The notes below the pieces were generated by a model that saw only the letters and a list, made by a program, of their open reading frames with translations, had not been told where the DNA came from and ran no database searches. Made by a program: the position numbers and the translations under genes. From Adiantum capillus-veneris (lineage: Eukaryota; Streptophyta; Polypodiopsida; Polypodiales; Pteridaceae): a stretch of 64,000 nt of DNA. Shown here piece by piece: positions 51,519-61,087 of this stretch (position 1 is the first letter of the stretch; every line of letters starts with the position of its first letter). The DNA lies in the NCBI GenBank assembly GCA_014529385.2, contig CM043947.1:133007891-133071890 (forward strand). Direction: 5' to 3'.

Positions 51519-52880
51519 ATGGCAAACAATGGTCAAAATAGACGCCCCAAACCCATCATTCAAAGTATGGTTCTCCACAACTCGAAGAATGAGGAGCAGC
51601 AATGGGAACCTCAGCTTTTTCAAGAAGGTGCGTGGGTCTACATGCAACCTTCCGCAATCAGTCCCCATTGTGTTCGTGAAAGAACAAACGTTGATCTCCA
51701 TTGGAAGGGAAGACTACTAGGCTTCAAGCAAGTAAGAGACAAGGGTACGGTGGCAATCGTTCAACATGTTTTCATGTTTGGACACATGCGTTTACGAGGG
51801 ATCACCAACCCAAGGGATTTTCCTTGTAATTGTATATCCCTTGCACTTCAATGTTTTTGGTGGTAACAAAAAAATGGACTTTTTACATCTCACGAACTGT
51901 TTTGTTTCTATGTAGATGTTTTTCCTTCTAGCCTTGTGGAGGAGCAACCACTCTCGTGCCTTTCAGGCACATTTACGGCCATGCATGAAAGTCTTGGGGA
52001 TATGCTCTTCTCCAACACAACTTCATCAAACCTTGCACGACATAGGGTGTTCTTCTACACACACAAGTACATTGTACCTACAGATGAGGAAGGCTACGGA
52101 GAGCTACAACCTTTGGAGGCTATAACCTTGCGTAGAATGGAGTGGCCAAAGCCAGATGCATTCACTGTAATGTCTTTGAAAGCCAAGATTGTAGCTGATG
52201 TGAGAGCATCATTAAAATTTGGAAAAGCCTCGCGTTCAGTTGGGCTTGGATGGTGTTGTCCTGCTCATGTCTTCGCTAGCATCTTTAGATCTTTGCCTTT
52301 CCATCATACAAATACTATGTATGTTTGCAAAGATCTACAATACGATACATTGGAAGCCATCCTTGGGGAGAAGTGGGGGTATCTTGAAGGACTTCACAAC
52401 GGAGATTGCTTTCGGTGTCAGGTTGGAAGTTTTGGCATTGCTATCCATTTCATCAAGGTGTGCTCCACTCTTTACGTGCGGTACTTCTATGAAAGGTGGA
52501 TGTGCAAGCTTGGTGAATGGATTCCATTGCAATCCACCAATGCTATAATTGAGGTATTTGATATTGCAATCAAATTGTCAAGTGGTGCCGTTGAAACCGT
52601 CCAAGTGAACAAGCATTGGACATTGGCCAATGTGCGGGAGCACTTAGTGATAATGGGTTTAGAGCATCGAGAAGATACAAAATTTTGCATCGGACGACGT
52701 AAGGTGAATGATTTTTCTCTCTTAATTATGTTATATTTATGTTTTTTTAATTATTCCTTGCTCTAAGTTGGGTATGCTAATTTATTTATTTTTTGCTAGA
52801 TTGGTAGCCGCATGGAGAGTACGATTCAAATTGAAAAGGCGTGGACGACGGAAGAGAATTTGATTTTACCATTAGAGTAG
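51519..52880 (+). CDS. 391-aa element protein, possible BAH-like and ubiquitin-like regions (3 exons)
   Basis: The ATG at 51,519 follows the tandem-repeat leader. Exons run 51,519-51,825, about 51,916-52,703 and 52,800-52,880. Each intron starts GT and ends AG (cctt|gtaatt...atgtag, aag|gtgaat...gctag), and the phases join to one open frame. Residues about 30-150 contain GAWVYMQPS, WKGRLLGFKQVRDKGTVAIV and RHRVFFYTHKYIVP, a spacing that recalls a BAH chromatin-reader domain. The last 75 residues (LSSGAVETVQVNKHWTLANV to IQIEKAWTTEENLILPL) recall a ubiquitin-like beta-grasp. Both assignments are tentative pattern matches. The middle is Cys/Trp-rich (GLGWCCPAHVFASIF). No signal peptide or membrane segment. 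It lies 0.6 kb inside the left TIR, and its intactness suggests recent function within the element. Confidence 0.75.
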
Positions 52881-53098
52881 TTATGTTTTGTATTTAAATT
52901 TTTTATAATATCACAATTGTAAGTTCAAGCAGATGGTTGTATCAAATTTTGGCAATGCACATTATCTTAAAGTTGTAGTGATGTGTTTTTTGAGTTCAAT
53001 GATTGTAATTTAGTTTGTAAGTTTTTTATAACTTCTTGTTATTTGTGTTACTTAATGAAAATTGTTTAATATTTTAATTATTGATTTTTTTTTTGGGA

Positions 53099-53138
53099 GG
53101 GGGGGGGGGGGGGGGGGGGGGGGGGCGTGCTATATAAA
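53099..53138 (+). promoter_or_regulatory. 27-bp poly-G run directly upstream of a TATA box
   Basis: An uninterrupted G27 (53,099-53,125) is followed after cgtgc by tatataaa at 53,131. The next ATG is 95 bp further, a normal core-promoter spacing for the second gene. Such a run could form G-quadruplex structures. Its exact length is also prone to sequencing error. Confidence 0.7.
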
Positions 53139-53232
53139 GCCTCCTAAACCTACCATTTTCACACTCTTTGCCTGTTCACACTCTCATTTGAGCTCCAACA
53201 CTCTTTGCATTCCTACTTTAAGAGCTAGCATT

Positions 53233-54784
53233 ATGGCATCCTCCTCCACCCCTCCCGAAGCCACGGCATTACAACGCTTCCAAGCGTTTTTACAAACAAC
53301 CGAGTGGCAAGATCGTGACGATCTTCACAATTTCTTCACCCAATTCCCTGATGTGAATGCAACTATTCACCTAAACAGCCTATCTTAGAATTTTTTGAAT
53401 TTTACATTGACAAGTATGCTGTACCAATTGTCGGACAAGGGAAATTGTGGATTCCATGCGATTTGCTTCGCTACATACACAAAGGCGATCGGCCTTTCAC
53501 CCAGCGACTTCAATGATTTTGTGTAATTGCGGGTGAGGCAGGTCAGTACATTGAAGATTCACGTTTAAAAAAGAAGAAGTTCGGCACCCAGTTTCTAAGT
53601 CGCTTGGTGACTTTTGTGTTTCTTCTTGCGGAGGATCCTGAAAGATCTGAGGTGAGTTTGCCTCATTTGCGCCTTGGGGGTGTCGTCAAGGACACAAAGG
53701 AGCCCATTACAGCGCCCTGGGATGCAAGCAAAGAGGGAAATATTCCTTGCCCTAACCTACCCAGGAGGTGTCATGGATGCCGCCAAATCCATGGGTGATG
53801 AGGGTGCAGAAGCATCCTTTAAGCCCGCTGCAAATGCGCTGGAGGAGACATTAACTTCGGAGGTTTTTTTTGAACACCTCTCCCCAATTGTGATAGATGG
53901 GGAGGAATATTTGTTTACATGATCTTGAAAATACTTTTGACATCCACATGGATGAGTGTCTGTCCATCCTCTGTGCCACTGTAGAGTCCTCTGCCATTGA
54001 CCCCTCTTCCGATCCTTTGGATCGAAGCCTCCTTCCCCTTGGAGAGAGTGTGGTAGATACAGTGGAGTTGGCAATGGTGGCGGTGACAGATGCACCGCAC
54101 TCATCTATGTCGGAGGATGAGTTTGTAGCTACACGCACATTGCTTGAAGCCCAACGCACTCCTATGCCTGTTCATATAGATGAACTTGAGACTGTCGCTA
54201 TGGCTCCCATTTCATCTATTTCTCTTGCCAGCAAAGGCATAAACGATGAAGACGACGAAAAACAAGAGGTATTAATTGATTTTTGTTTTGTGATTACGTT
54301 AATTTTCATTGTTGCATTCTGAAATCTTATTTACCTATTGATTTCTTTGTAGAATGTTGTGGAGCTGGATGAGCATACAGGTCGGGGAGGAGATGGTAGG
54401 CGCCAAGCTTTTGGATGGCAGTCGTCTCTTGCGCATTACCTTGGCAAGATCCCCCAGGACGGCTTTGCGATAATCCACAAGGAGTACACTCCTTGTGGTC
54501 AATTTTGGGTGTCAATGATGAAAGCAATGAGCCGCATCCTATGCCTGTCAACCATATCTCAAGCCTCCCAAGTTATATATCTTGTAAATAAATCTCTGGC
54601 CAGTGATGCATTTGCGACACACATTCGTGGTCGTGTGCTTTGTAACGTGGCCTTAAGCCAAGCTGTAGGTCTAAGCAATGTGGAACAAATTGCTTGGGAT
54701 GTGTTGCACAAACAGCTTCCTTGCGCCCAAGAGCGCCGAGAAAACATTGCTCGCCATATCTTAGATGGCTCAAACAGTCAATAG
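53233..54784 (+). pseudogene. Second plus-strand element gene, unknown family, broken
   Basis: The ATG at 53,233 (MASSSTPPEATALQRFQAFL) follows the TATA box. The likely coding path then changes frame near 53,375, meets a TGA near 53,517 in a QRLQ-stop-FCVIAGEAG context, and changes frame again near 53,730 and 53,915. One intron (54,269-54,352, gt...ag) joins an acidic linker ending DDEKQE to a last exon of 143 residues (HTGRGGDGRRQAFGWQ to the TAG at 54,784). Recognisable phrases include LWIPCDLLRYIHKGDRPFTQ. I cannot assign a family. Three frame changes plus a stop mean inactivation, unless they are assembly errors next to low-complexity DNA. Confidence 0.55.
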
Positions 54785-55021
54785 ATGCATAAATCTTGTA
54801 ATTAACTCCTTCAAATATGTAATGAGATATATCACATCTTTGTACTTTGTTATTTCAAAATTCGAATGGAAATTGATTTTAACTGGTACTTTTCAACTTC
54901 TATATTGAGTTTATTGTACGATAGATAGTATATGATTGGTTCTATCTTGTGATACACTTGTGTAATTCTCTGAATCAAAATATAGAGTTTTTTTCAGTCC
55001 AATCTCCATCAATAAAAACAT
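54785..55021 (+). other. AT-rich 3' region of the second gene
   Basis: Runs from the stop codon to the hairpin. It contains an AATAAA-like signal (caataaaaac) at about 55,010, right before the hairpin arm. Confidence 0.4.
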
Positions 55022-55210
55022 AATAACATTGTATTCTTATAATTTTGGTATAAATAAGCTTTAATTAGGCTGTCTAGAGGCCTGCCGCAGAGGCGCGTGA
55101 GAAGTCAGAAGTAACATTTATTTCTGACTTCTCGCGTGCCTCTGCGGCAGGCCTCTAGACAGCTTAATTAAAGCTTATTTATACCAAAATTATAAGAATA
55201 CAATGTTATT
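55022..55210. terminator. Large hairpin: 89-bp arms, 11-nt loop, between convergent genes
   Basis: Left arm 55,022-55,110 and right arm 55,122-55,210 pair without gaps, around a gtaacatttat loop. Only three positions mismatch, and all three become G-U pairs in plus-strand RNA. The stem has an AT-rich outer part and a GC-rich core (ctagaggcctgccgcagagg). It sits between the 3' end of the second plus gene and the 3' end of the H3 gene. It may act as a shared transcription end or double-stranded RNA source. A palindromic MITE insertion is the alternative, but I see no target duplication. Confidence 0.75.
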
Positions 55211-55257
55211 TTGGTTATTCAATCAACCAAACTTGGCTGACAGTTCTTTTATCCACA

Positions 55258-55309
<52 letters not shown>
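55258..55309. repeat. (CT)n microsatellite
   Basis: About 25 CT units between the hairpin and the H3-variant stop codon, in its presumed 3' untranslated region. Confidence 0.9.
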
Positions 55310-55311
<2 letters not shown>

Positions 55312-55414
55312 CCTCTCTCTAGTTAGCTTTACTTATCACTTAAAACAAATGTACACGACTCGTTATATTTTAAAAAGATATCTTTACATTGTCAAGATTG
55401 CCTAAAAGTCAAAT

Positions 55415-56254
55415 TCAATCTCTTTGTCCTCTGATTTGACGCGCAAGAGCTAAATCTTTGGGCATTATTGTCACCCATTTTGCATGAATAACACACAAGT
55501 TGGTGTCTTCAAAAATAGAAATTAGATGATATTTTGCCGCTTCTTGCAGAGCTTCTACGGCGATACCTTGAACTAGAAACGCCATTCGATAACTTTGCAT
55601 GATCTCTTTTACCAAATGTGCGAATGGTGCCTTGCGTATGAGAAGGTCTGAAGTTTTTTGATAGTGACAAATCTCTTGCAACTCCTTTGGAATGCGTCGC
55701 TTCACAGCACGAGCCCGTTGTTGAGGGATGGTAGGATCTGGGACATGGGCCTTGCCAGGGCGAACCTTGAAAAACGTTTTCTTTTTACGAGAGGGCTTGC
55801 GAGGGGGAGCTTGCGCATCTTCAAGGCCACCATGTGCTCTGGCTGGCTCTTCAACTCCACCCTGCGCTCCAACTGGCTCGTCTGCTACATCCTCAAAATA
55901 CTCTTCATTTAGTAACCCATGATCACCTCTAGGCTGATCTAACGGCAAAGCGCCGAAGCCACGTGGTAATGTCTTCCCGGTCGGAACTCGATGATTGCTT
56001 GGGATCTCCTGTCCGCTCCATGGTGGGCTTTGTGCTTCATTGTCCGTTTTGGTTTCTGTGTCTGATGTCAGTACCCGTTTCTTCTTGCGTGAAGGTTGTC
56101 CATCTTGTTTCTCTTCACCTGACCATTCTCTCTCCATCTCTTCTATGAGCTCTTGTTCGTGTATCCAAGGTGGTTTTTGAGTACCTTGGACGGTTGAGTG
56201 AGGGTGAGCAAAAAAAGGTTGATCTTTTCTTGCTGTTTGCTTTGTGCGTGCCAT
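55415..56254 (-). CDS. Histone H3 variant with a long insert between tail and histone fold (279 aa)
   Basis: A single open frame without introns. Residues 1-10 are [10 protein letters not shown], identical to canonical H3 through Lys9, so the Arg2/Thr3/Lys4 and Lys9 modification sites are present. Ser10 is replaced by Asp. Residues 11-190 are unrelated to H3: an acidic stretch, two PSRKKK-type basic clusters (possible nuclear signals) and a Gly/Pro-rich part. Residues 191-279 align without gaps to the H3 fold of 89 residues ([55 protein letters not shown]), about 60% identical by hand comparison. The divergence is concentrated at the alpha1-loop1 region, where CenH3 also differs, but there is no CenH3-type loop extension. 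Arg116 is Trp. It would act in nucleosomes. It lies between the hairpin and the transposase, same strand as the latter. Confidence 0.93.
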   Translation of the reverse strand: MARTKQTARKDQPFFAHPHSTVQGTQKPPWIHEQELIEEMEREWSGEEKQDGQPSRKKKRVLTSDTETKTDNEAQSPPWSGQEIPSNHRVPTGKTLPRGFGALPLDQPRGDHGLLNEEYFEDVADEPVGAQGGVEEPARAHGGLEDAQAPPRKPSRKKKTFFKVRPGKAHVPDPTIPQQRARAVKRRIPKELQEICHYQKTSDLLIRKAPFAHLVKEIMQSYRMAFLVQGIAVEALQEAAKYHLISIFEDTNLCVIHAKWVTIMPKDLALARQIRGQRD

Positions 56255-56474
56255 GGTGTAAGAAGGGGCAAGATTGAAAATGAGACTCCTTCTTCACTAA
56301 AAGCCCTCTATTTTTTTAAAAAAAGGTCTCTTCACACTTGACCAGGCCACTTAAAAAAACTCTTAATATCATCAAAATATAAAAAACAAAAAATAGATAA
56401 ATGGAGAAGTATTATATGCAACTCAACAAAGACATCTACAAACATAAACATTACATTGCATAGCATCATTTGTT

Positions 56475-59329
56475 TTAGATGTTGGGTAACCAACGTTTGC
56501 CCACTCTATGGTGATTTTCACGCCACCTAGCATGATTAAGGGGTCCGGTGGAGTTTCTCCATTTCTCTTTAGCAGTAAGTCGAGATTGTCTCCTAACCTC
56601 CTTGGCAAGACTTGACTTTTGCGCTCGCTCTATGGCATGACATCTCCCCAAAGAACAACGAAAGAACCAATCAAACATCTCCTTCATGTAGTTGGATCTC
56701 GTAGTTCCACCACCGTGACGTGTATTTTTAAAGTAAACACCTTTGGCTCGATAATGTGATTTTTCCATTCCTTGAGTGCTCCACATGTCTAATGAACCAT
56801 ATTTTGACATAAAGAATGCTCCATGCGCATACAAAATATGCTGCATCAAGAAAAAATGCTTAGATCAGATAAATATTTATGTATAGCATCAAAATTTGAA
56901 GTGAACAAAGTAACTTACCATATAGTGTGTGATATTGCTCTCTCCCCACGCTTGCACAAATGCTTTAGTGAAATTCGAAATGTGATCTTTGAACAAATTT
57001 TGTTGCTTGCTCGTGGTTTGGGGTTTCCACATGATTTGAAGCACTAACTCCAAGTGGTGCCACACTTGCCTACGCAGATTTACAAGCACGGGATTTGAAT
57101 CTTGACTGGTCGTACACTTGCAAAGTGCTTTCCATAGCTCCCATGGAGCATCCTCTTCACCCCTCTCCTTTCGCATCTCTGGTTTCTTGAAAAACCTACG
57201 TGCTTTCACACCATTCATAGATACTTTTTGTGGCACTTCGTGCATATTATCCACCTCACCGATGATAGAAACATTGCCACCATGACATCCAATCGAATTT
57301 AGAATTGTTTCAACTATTCCAATGCCTTCCACGGATTTGGAAAGTGGTTTCATTGTGAAAGCGTACTCTATGTGAAGCTTTAACAAGCGATCAAATATAC
57401 GCATAAAGGCATGCAAAGTGCAAAAGTGTACATTTGTAAGTGGAAAATTGATAATGGGATGCCATGTTTTATCTTTTGTCGATCGATTGGGGAACTCCAT
57501 GATAGGACACTTCAACACCGAGCACACCCAATCCCTTGCATCATCATCCATTGACCCTGTTGCCTGACTTCCCTTAACATTTTTCTTTGAAGACGTGGAG
57601 CCACGAGTACTCTCCTTGTATCCTCGTACACAATATGGACAAGGAAGAAGTGATGAAGCACCTTGTTTACACCCAAGTATACATTTTATTGTTTTTAGAT
57701 CACCTCCTAAGTGCCACTCAACATCAAATGTACCTACTCCATCTACTTCTAGCTTTTCTCCCTCTAGTTGTGCCTTAATAACCTCTGTGATCCACGGGAT
57801 CATAGAGAAGACCCATGCCAACACGTCATGAGTCTTCTTCGGAACTTCAAAAGCTCCTAACCACCATATTTCTTTTTCCGATTGTACAGTAAATGATGGT
57901 TTCTGAGAATGATCACCGATAGCATCGACTTTTGCAAAAAACATTGCCTCATTCATGAGTGTCACACTCATACGTTCCAATCTCCGTCCTTTGATAATTT
58001 GACATTCATCTAGCTTAAGAATAAATATGAGCTTCTCTCCAAGTACTGAAACAACACAAGAATTGAATTGTTATACTAAATGATATTCAATACAAATAAA
58101 AAACGACATTACAACTTGTATTACCTTGTGGAGACAAAGCATAAAATTTAACCATAGCTCGTTGTAGTCGTTTCAAGTCAACAAAAATATTGGTGAATTG
58201 ATGATAACTAAAAGACTTTGCCCCATTAGGAATAGTATTGCCTCCCTTTATATTACCACGTGACTTGGCACTCGTGGAAGAGTACACCATGGATCCTTCA
58301 ATGTGTTCGTATTCGCCAAGGGATTCCTGAACGAGATCATTGTTTGCTTTTTTTGCAAGTCGGACCCTATGTGGAATAGGAAATAAATTCTCGGTGATGC
58401 CTTGCTCTCGCAATGCATCTTTCATCAATCCATGAAGTGCATGGTATGCATTTGTGCTGATCCCAACCTCATCACAAGCTGTCTGGACATCATCCTCAGA
58501 CACAAGGTTAGAGATCTTTTTTAGGATCTCCTTTGTGATGGCATCTTTCATGTGTTTGGCCTTTTCACAACCTATGATGTAAAGTATATCTTCCTTTGAG
58601 ATGCATCCCATGAGAAGGTTGCAACGGTCCTCTTGTCTAAAACTTCCACACACATCTTGTATATATGTCCTATTTCAAAAGGTGAACCGAGTTACAAATT
58701 GATGAAAATTATTTGAGAGTTACAAACACTGTGAATTTAAAAAAATACCTGGTTGCCGTGATCCGCTTCTTACGTGCCCCTCCATTAGATGCTAAGTTTT
58801 CAATGGAAGAGAACTCCCTCTTACGCTCACGCATGCCAAATGGAGTGGCTTTTAGGTGCATCATTGCAATCTGTAGCTTAGTTACCTCTGTTTCTGTAGC
58901 TTTCATCTCCTCTTTAAGATCTTTGAGTTCTTTCTCTGTGGAATGTAGTTGTTGTTGGAGATTTGTGGAATGATTGTGTAACACTTGACATTGTTGTCGG
59001 AAATATGCTGACGCACCTGCGTGATTGGAGTCCAATCTCTTACAATACCCAAGAAGACCACGTTCTCCTTCTCCCACATATTTGATTAAGCTTGGGAGTG
59101 TACGGAATGTCGGATGATAGCCCACGAGCGGATCTTTTGGATACAACCCTCCATCAAGCCACAAGTCAACATTGGTTTCTCCTCGAAACCGTCGTATGGA
59201 TGCCGGTTGAGATGCTTTCTCGTCATTTCTTTTTGTGGGAGAAAATTCAATCGGTAGACGCAGACTGACATTAGTTGACCTAGTAGATGACGGCGCAGGT
59301 GATTCATTGGTTATGTCGCGAAGAGACAT
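56475..59329 (-). CDS. 872-aa DDE transposase-like protein with RAG1/Transib-type zinc and catalytic spacing (4 exons)
   Basis: Exons on the minus strand: 59,329-58,749, 58,669-58,125, 58,045-56,919 and 56,840-56,475. All three introns are short, GT-AG, and phase-consistent, giving one uninterrupted frame. Residues about 1-190 hold a Ser/Pro-rich start and a coiled coil near 110-160. Residues about 200-330 are helical (GISTNAYHALHGLMKDAL, LFPIPHRVRLAKKANND). Candidate catalytic residues are D388 (ILKLDECQI), D491 (HLGGDLKTI) and E777 (STQGMEKSH). C511/C514 (LLPCPYC) lie 20 and 23 residues after D491. H752/H757 (HILYAH) end 20 residues before E777. RAG1 uses D600, D708, E962, C727/C730 and H937/H942, with nearly the same distances. 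It should cut and join the element ends. KDZ-type transposases are an alternative relative. Intact. Confidence 0.85.
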
Positions 59330-59425
59330 GGTGAAAAGTTATGATGGGAAAAAAATTTGATAAGATATACTTTTTGGGATAAACAGACAATTTTTGGGAT
59401 AAAAAGACTTTAAAATATATTTTTT

Positions 59426-59435
59426 CATATATAGG
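59426..59435 (-). promoter_or_regulatory. TATA box of the transposase gene
   Basis: cctatatatg on the minus strand, about 100 bp upstream of the MSLRDITNES start codon, a normal plant spacing. Confidence 0.55.
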
Positions 59436-59616
59436 TTCAATTTTTGAGCTCAAAGGAGGGAAATTTTTAAATTTTAAAAAATTCAATTTTTAAGGTTTAT
59501 TAGATGGACGTTTTGATGATGTGGCATTGTCTATTTATTCTTGGAGTTAATGTAGAGAGGGACCAAGGAATTTTAGATTTGGAGCTCATAAAAGCTAGAT
59601 TCTTCTAAAAAAATAC

Positions 59617-59621
<5 letters not shown>

Positions 59622-59655
<34 letters not shown>
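59622..59655. repeat. (TA)n microsatellite
   Basis: 17 TA units upstream of the transposase promoter, inside the element. Confidence 0.9.
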
Positions 59656-59658
<3 letters not shown>

Positions 59659-59814
59659 ACCTTTTGAAAGCTTAAAAGATCCATTTTGAAGATTTTATAA
59701 AAAATTCATTTTTTGGGGGTAAATTGATGCACGAACTGAAAAGTGGCTTTTGTCATAACTACTTTCTCTCTTTGTTTGGTGATAGGTAGAGAGAGAATGG
59801 TTCTTCTCTCTACC

Positions 59815-59925
59815 TTTACTCCTCTCTCTCTTTTTACTCCCCTCTCTCTCCTACTTTATCCCCCCTATTCCTCCTACTTTACCACCCTCATTCCCTACTT
59901 TCCCCCCCTCCCCTATATAGAGAGA
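59815..59925. repeat. Right C/T-rich subterminal tract
   Basis: Series of imperfect units such as cctactttatccccccta, cctcctactttaccaccctc and ccctactttccccccctcc. On the minus strand these read as G/A-rich units with a core like aaagtaggg, and the left subterminal tract holds comparable G-rich units on the plus strand. They are candidate transposase-binding repeats. Confidence 0.55.
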
Positions 59926-60024
59926 AGTTAGAGAGAGAGCTACAAAAGTAGCCCTATTTATTGTCTTTGTTCCCTCCATCCCCTACAAAATTAGCTTTAA
60001 TCCCTTAAAATTAGGGATCCTTGC

Positions 60025-60057
60025 ATGGCCCCAAGGGGGTCCAATTTTTTCCTAATG
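60025..60057 (-). repeat. Right terminal inverted repeat
   Basis: Ends ccaattttttcctaatg on the plus strand; read inward on the minus strand it starts cattaggaaaaaattggacc. The next base begins gypsy integrase sequence. Confidence 0.9.
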
Positions 60058-60526
60058 CTATCACTGACTATTCTTCCCGATAACCCATGTAGACTAAAGA
60101 TTTTCTGGTGACAAAATCCATACTGATACACTCCCATTTCATTTGAGGTATATCAAGAGGTTTGAGTTGCCCGGGAATCTTGATTCCTTTGGATTTAATT
60201 TGCTGACAAGATAAACATTGGTTTACGTAAAAAATAACATCGCCTTTCATTGCTGGCCAAGAATAACTTCTTCTGACTGTGTTCAAGGTCTTTGCATACC
60301 CTGGATGTCCAGAAGTTGGGCTATCATGAGCCTCAAATAAAATTGCTTTCTTTAGTGCTAGATCCTTAGGTACATAAAGTCTTTGACCAAGATAAAGAAA
60401 TTCCCCTTCAAGAGAATAGTCTTTAGCCGGTCTAGAAGTTCCTTTAGATCCTTCTCCTTGTTGAATCTACACTAACAGTCGCTCGTTGATACTCTGGGCC
60501 GTTTGAAGAAGCTTCTCTAATCCTTT
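60058..60526 (-). pseudogene. pol: Gypsy integrase N-terminal part, with internal deletion
   Basis: Minus strand: an H2C2 zinc-binding domain remnant (RRSYSWPAMKGDVIFYVNQC with CLSCQQIK), then WECISMDFVT with the first catalytic Asp. The coding path then jumps, with a frame change, to SLHGLSGRIVSDS. About 45 codons of the core are missing there compared with normal integrases. The last codons before the insertion junction are those of IVSD. Confidence 0.8.
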
Positions 60527-61087
60527 CTAGAATAGGATTATTGGGTATAAAGATAGCATTGAGGAAAGATTTCGACTAAGTCCATCTGCAACTACATTGT
60601 CCTTTCTAGGTCGATACTTGATATCAAAATCGTACTCTTGAAGAAGTTCAATCCACCTCCTCTGTCTCATGTTGAGGTTGGGTAGCGTAAAGATCCACTT
60701 TAAGATCTTGTGGTTGGTAACTAGCTGAAATTTGTGACTCAAAAGATAATGTCTCCATAGCTTCAATGCATGGATGACATCAAGAATTTCTAGATCGTGA
60801 GTCGGATAATTCTTCTCATGATCTCTAAGCTTGCGAGAGGTAAAAGCTACTCCTCTCCCTTCTTGAGTAAGAACTCCTCCTAAGGCAAGACTGCCGGCGT
60901 CGGTCACAACTTCAAAATCCTTACTAAAATTTGAAAGCTTTAAAACAAGAGAAGACACTAAATATCTCTTTAACTCTGCAAAACTAGCTTCATGCTCTAC
61001 TTTCCAATCGATTCGCATTCCTTTCTTCAGAAGTCCTGTCAAAGGTAATATCCTGATAATATTCTGATATGATAATATCCTTATCAA
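60527..61087 (-). pseudogene. pol: Gypsy RNase H
   Basis: An open frame of 186 residues: LPLTGLLKKGMRIDWKVEHE (RT connection), FEVVTDAGSLALGGVLTQEG (first Asp), NYPTHDLEILDVIHALKLWRHYL (Glu), and FDIKYRPRKDNVVADGLSRN (final Asp region). This part is well preserved compared with the RT. Confidence 0.85.

Larger units (their letters stand above)
50861..60057. mobile_element. 9.2-kb multi-gene DNA transposon carrying a histone H3 variant and a RAG1/Transib-like transposase
   Basis: The boundaries come from two independent lines. First, the ends are inverted repeats, 28 of 33 positions identical. Second, removing the unit and one C at the junction restores the interrupted gypsy integrase through IVSDRDVNFT. 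Inside are two plus-strand genes in the left half and two minus-strand genes in the right half, meeting at a long hairpin. G-rich (left) and C-rich (right) subterminal tracts mirror each other. The target duplication is at most 1 bp, or an imperfect TAG/TGG. I know of no described plant transposon with this gene set; that novelty claim is inference. Confidence 0.85.

Noticed and set aside
51261-51701. Minus-strand 146-aa ORF with repeated KVAMESL units
   Set aside because: It is the complement of the tandem-repeat leader and of the first exon on the plus strand.
53395-53530. A shadow-frame peptide with GNCGFHAI in the second gene, resembling the OTU protease NC-F-AI motif
   Set aside because: The other frame (LWIPCDLLRYIHKG and beyond) continues coherently past the same region, and reaching the OTU-like frame would require an intron of about 36 bp.
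55415-56254. Calling the H3 variant a centromeric CenH3
   Set aside because: CenH3 proteins lose the ARTKQTARK tail and usually have an extended loop 1. Here the tail tip is exact and the fold has no length change.
50861-60057. Treating the H3/transposase cluster as a host gene cluster
   Set aside because: Terminal inverted repeats and a split gypsy integrase on both sides show that the whole block inserted as a unit.
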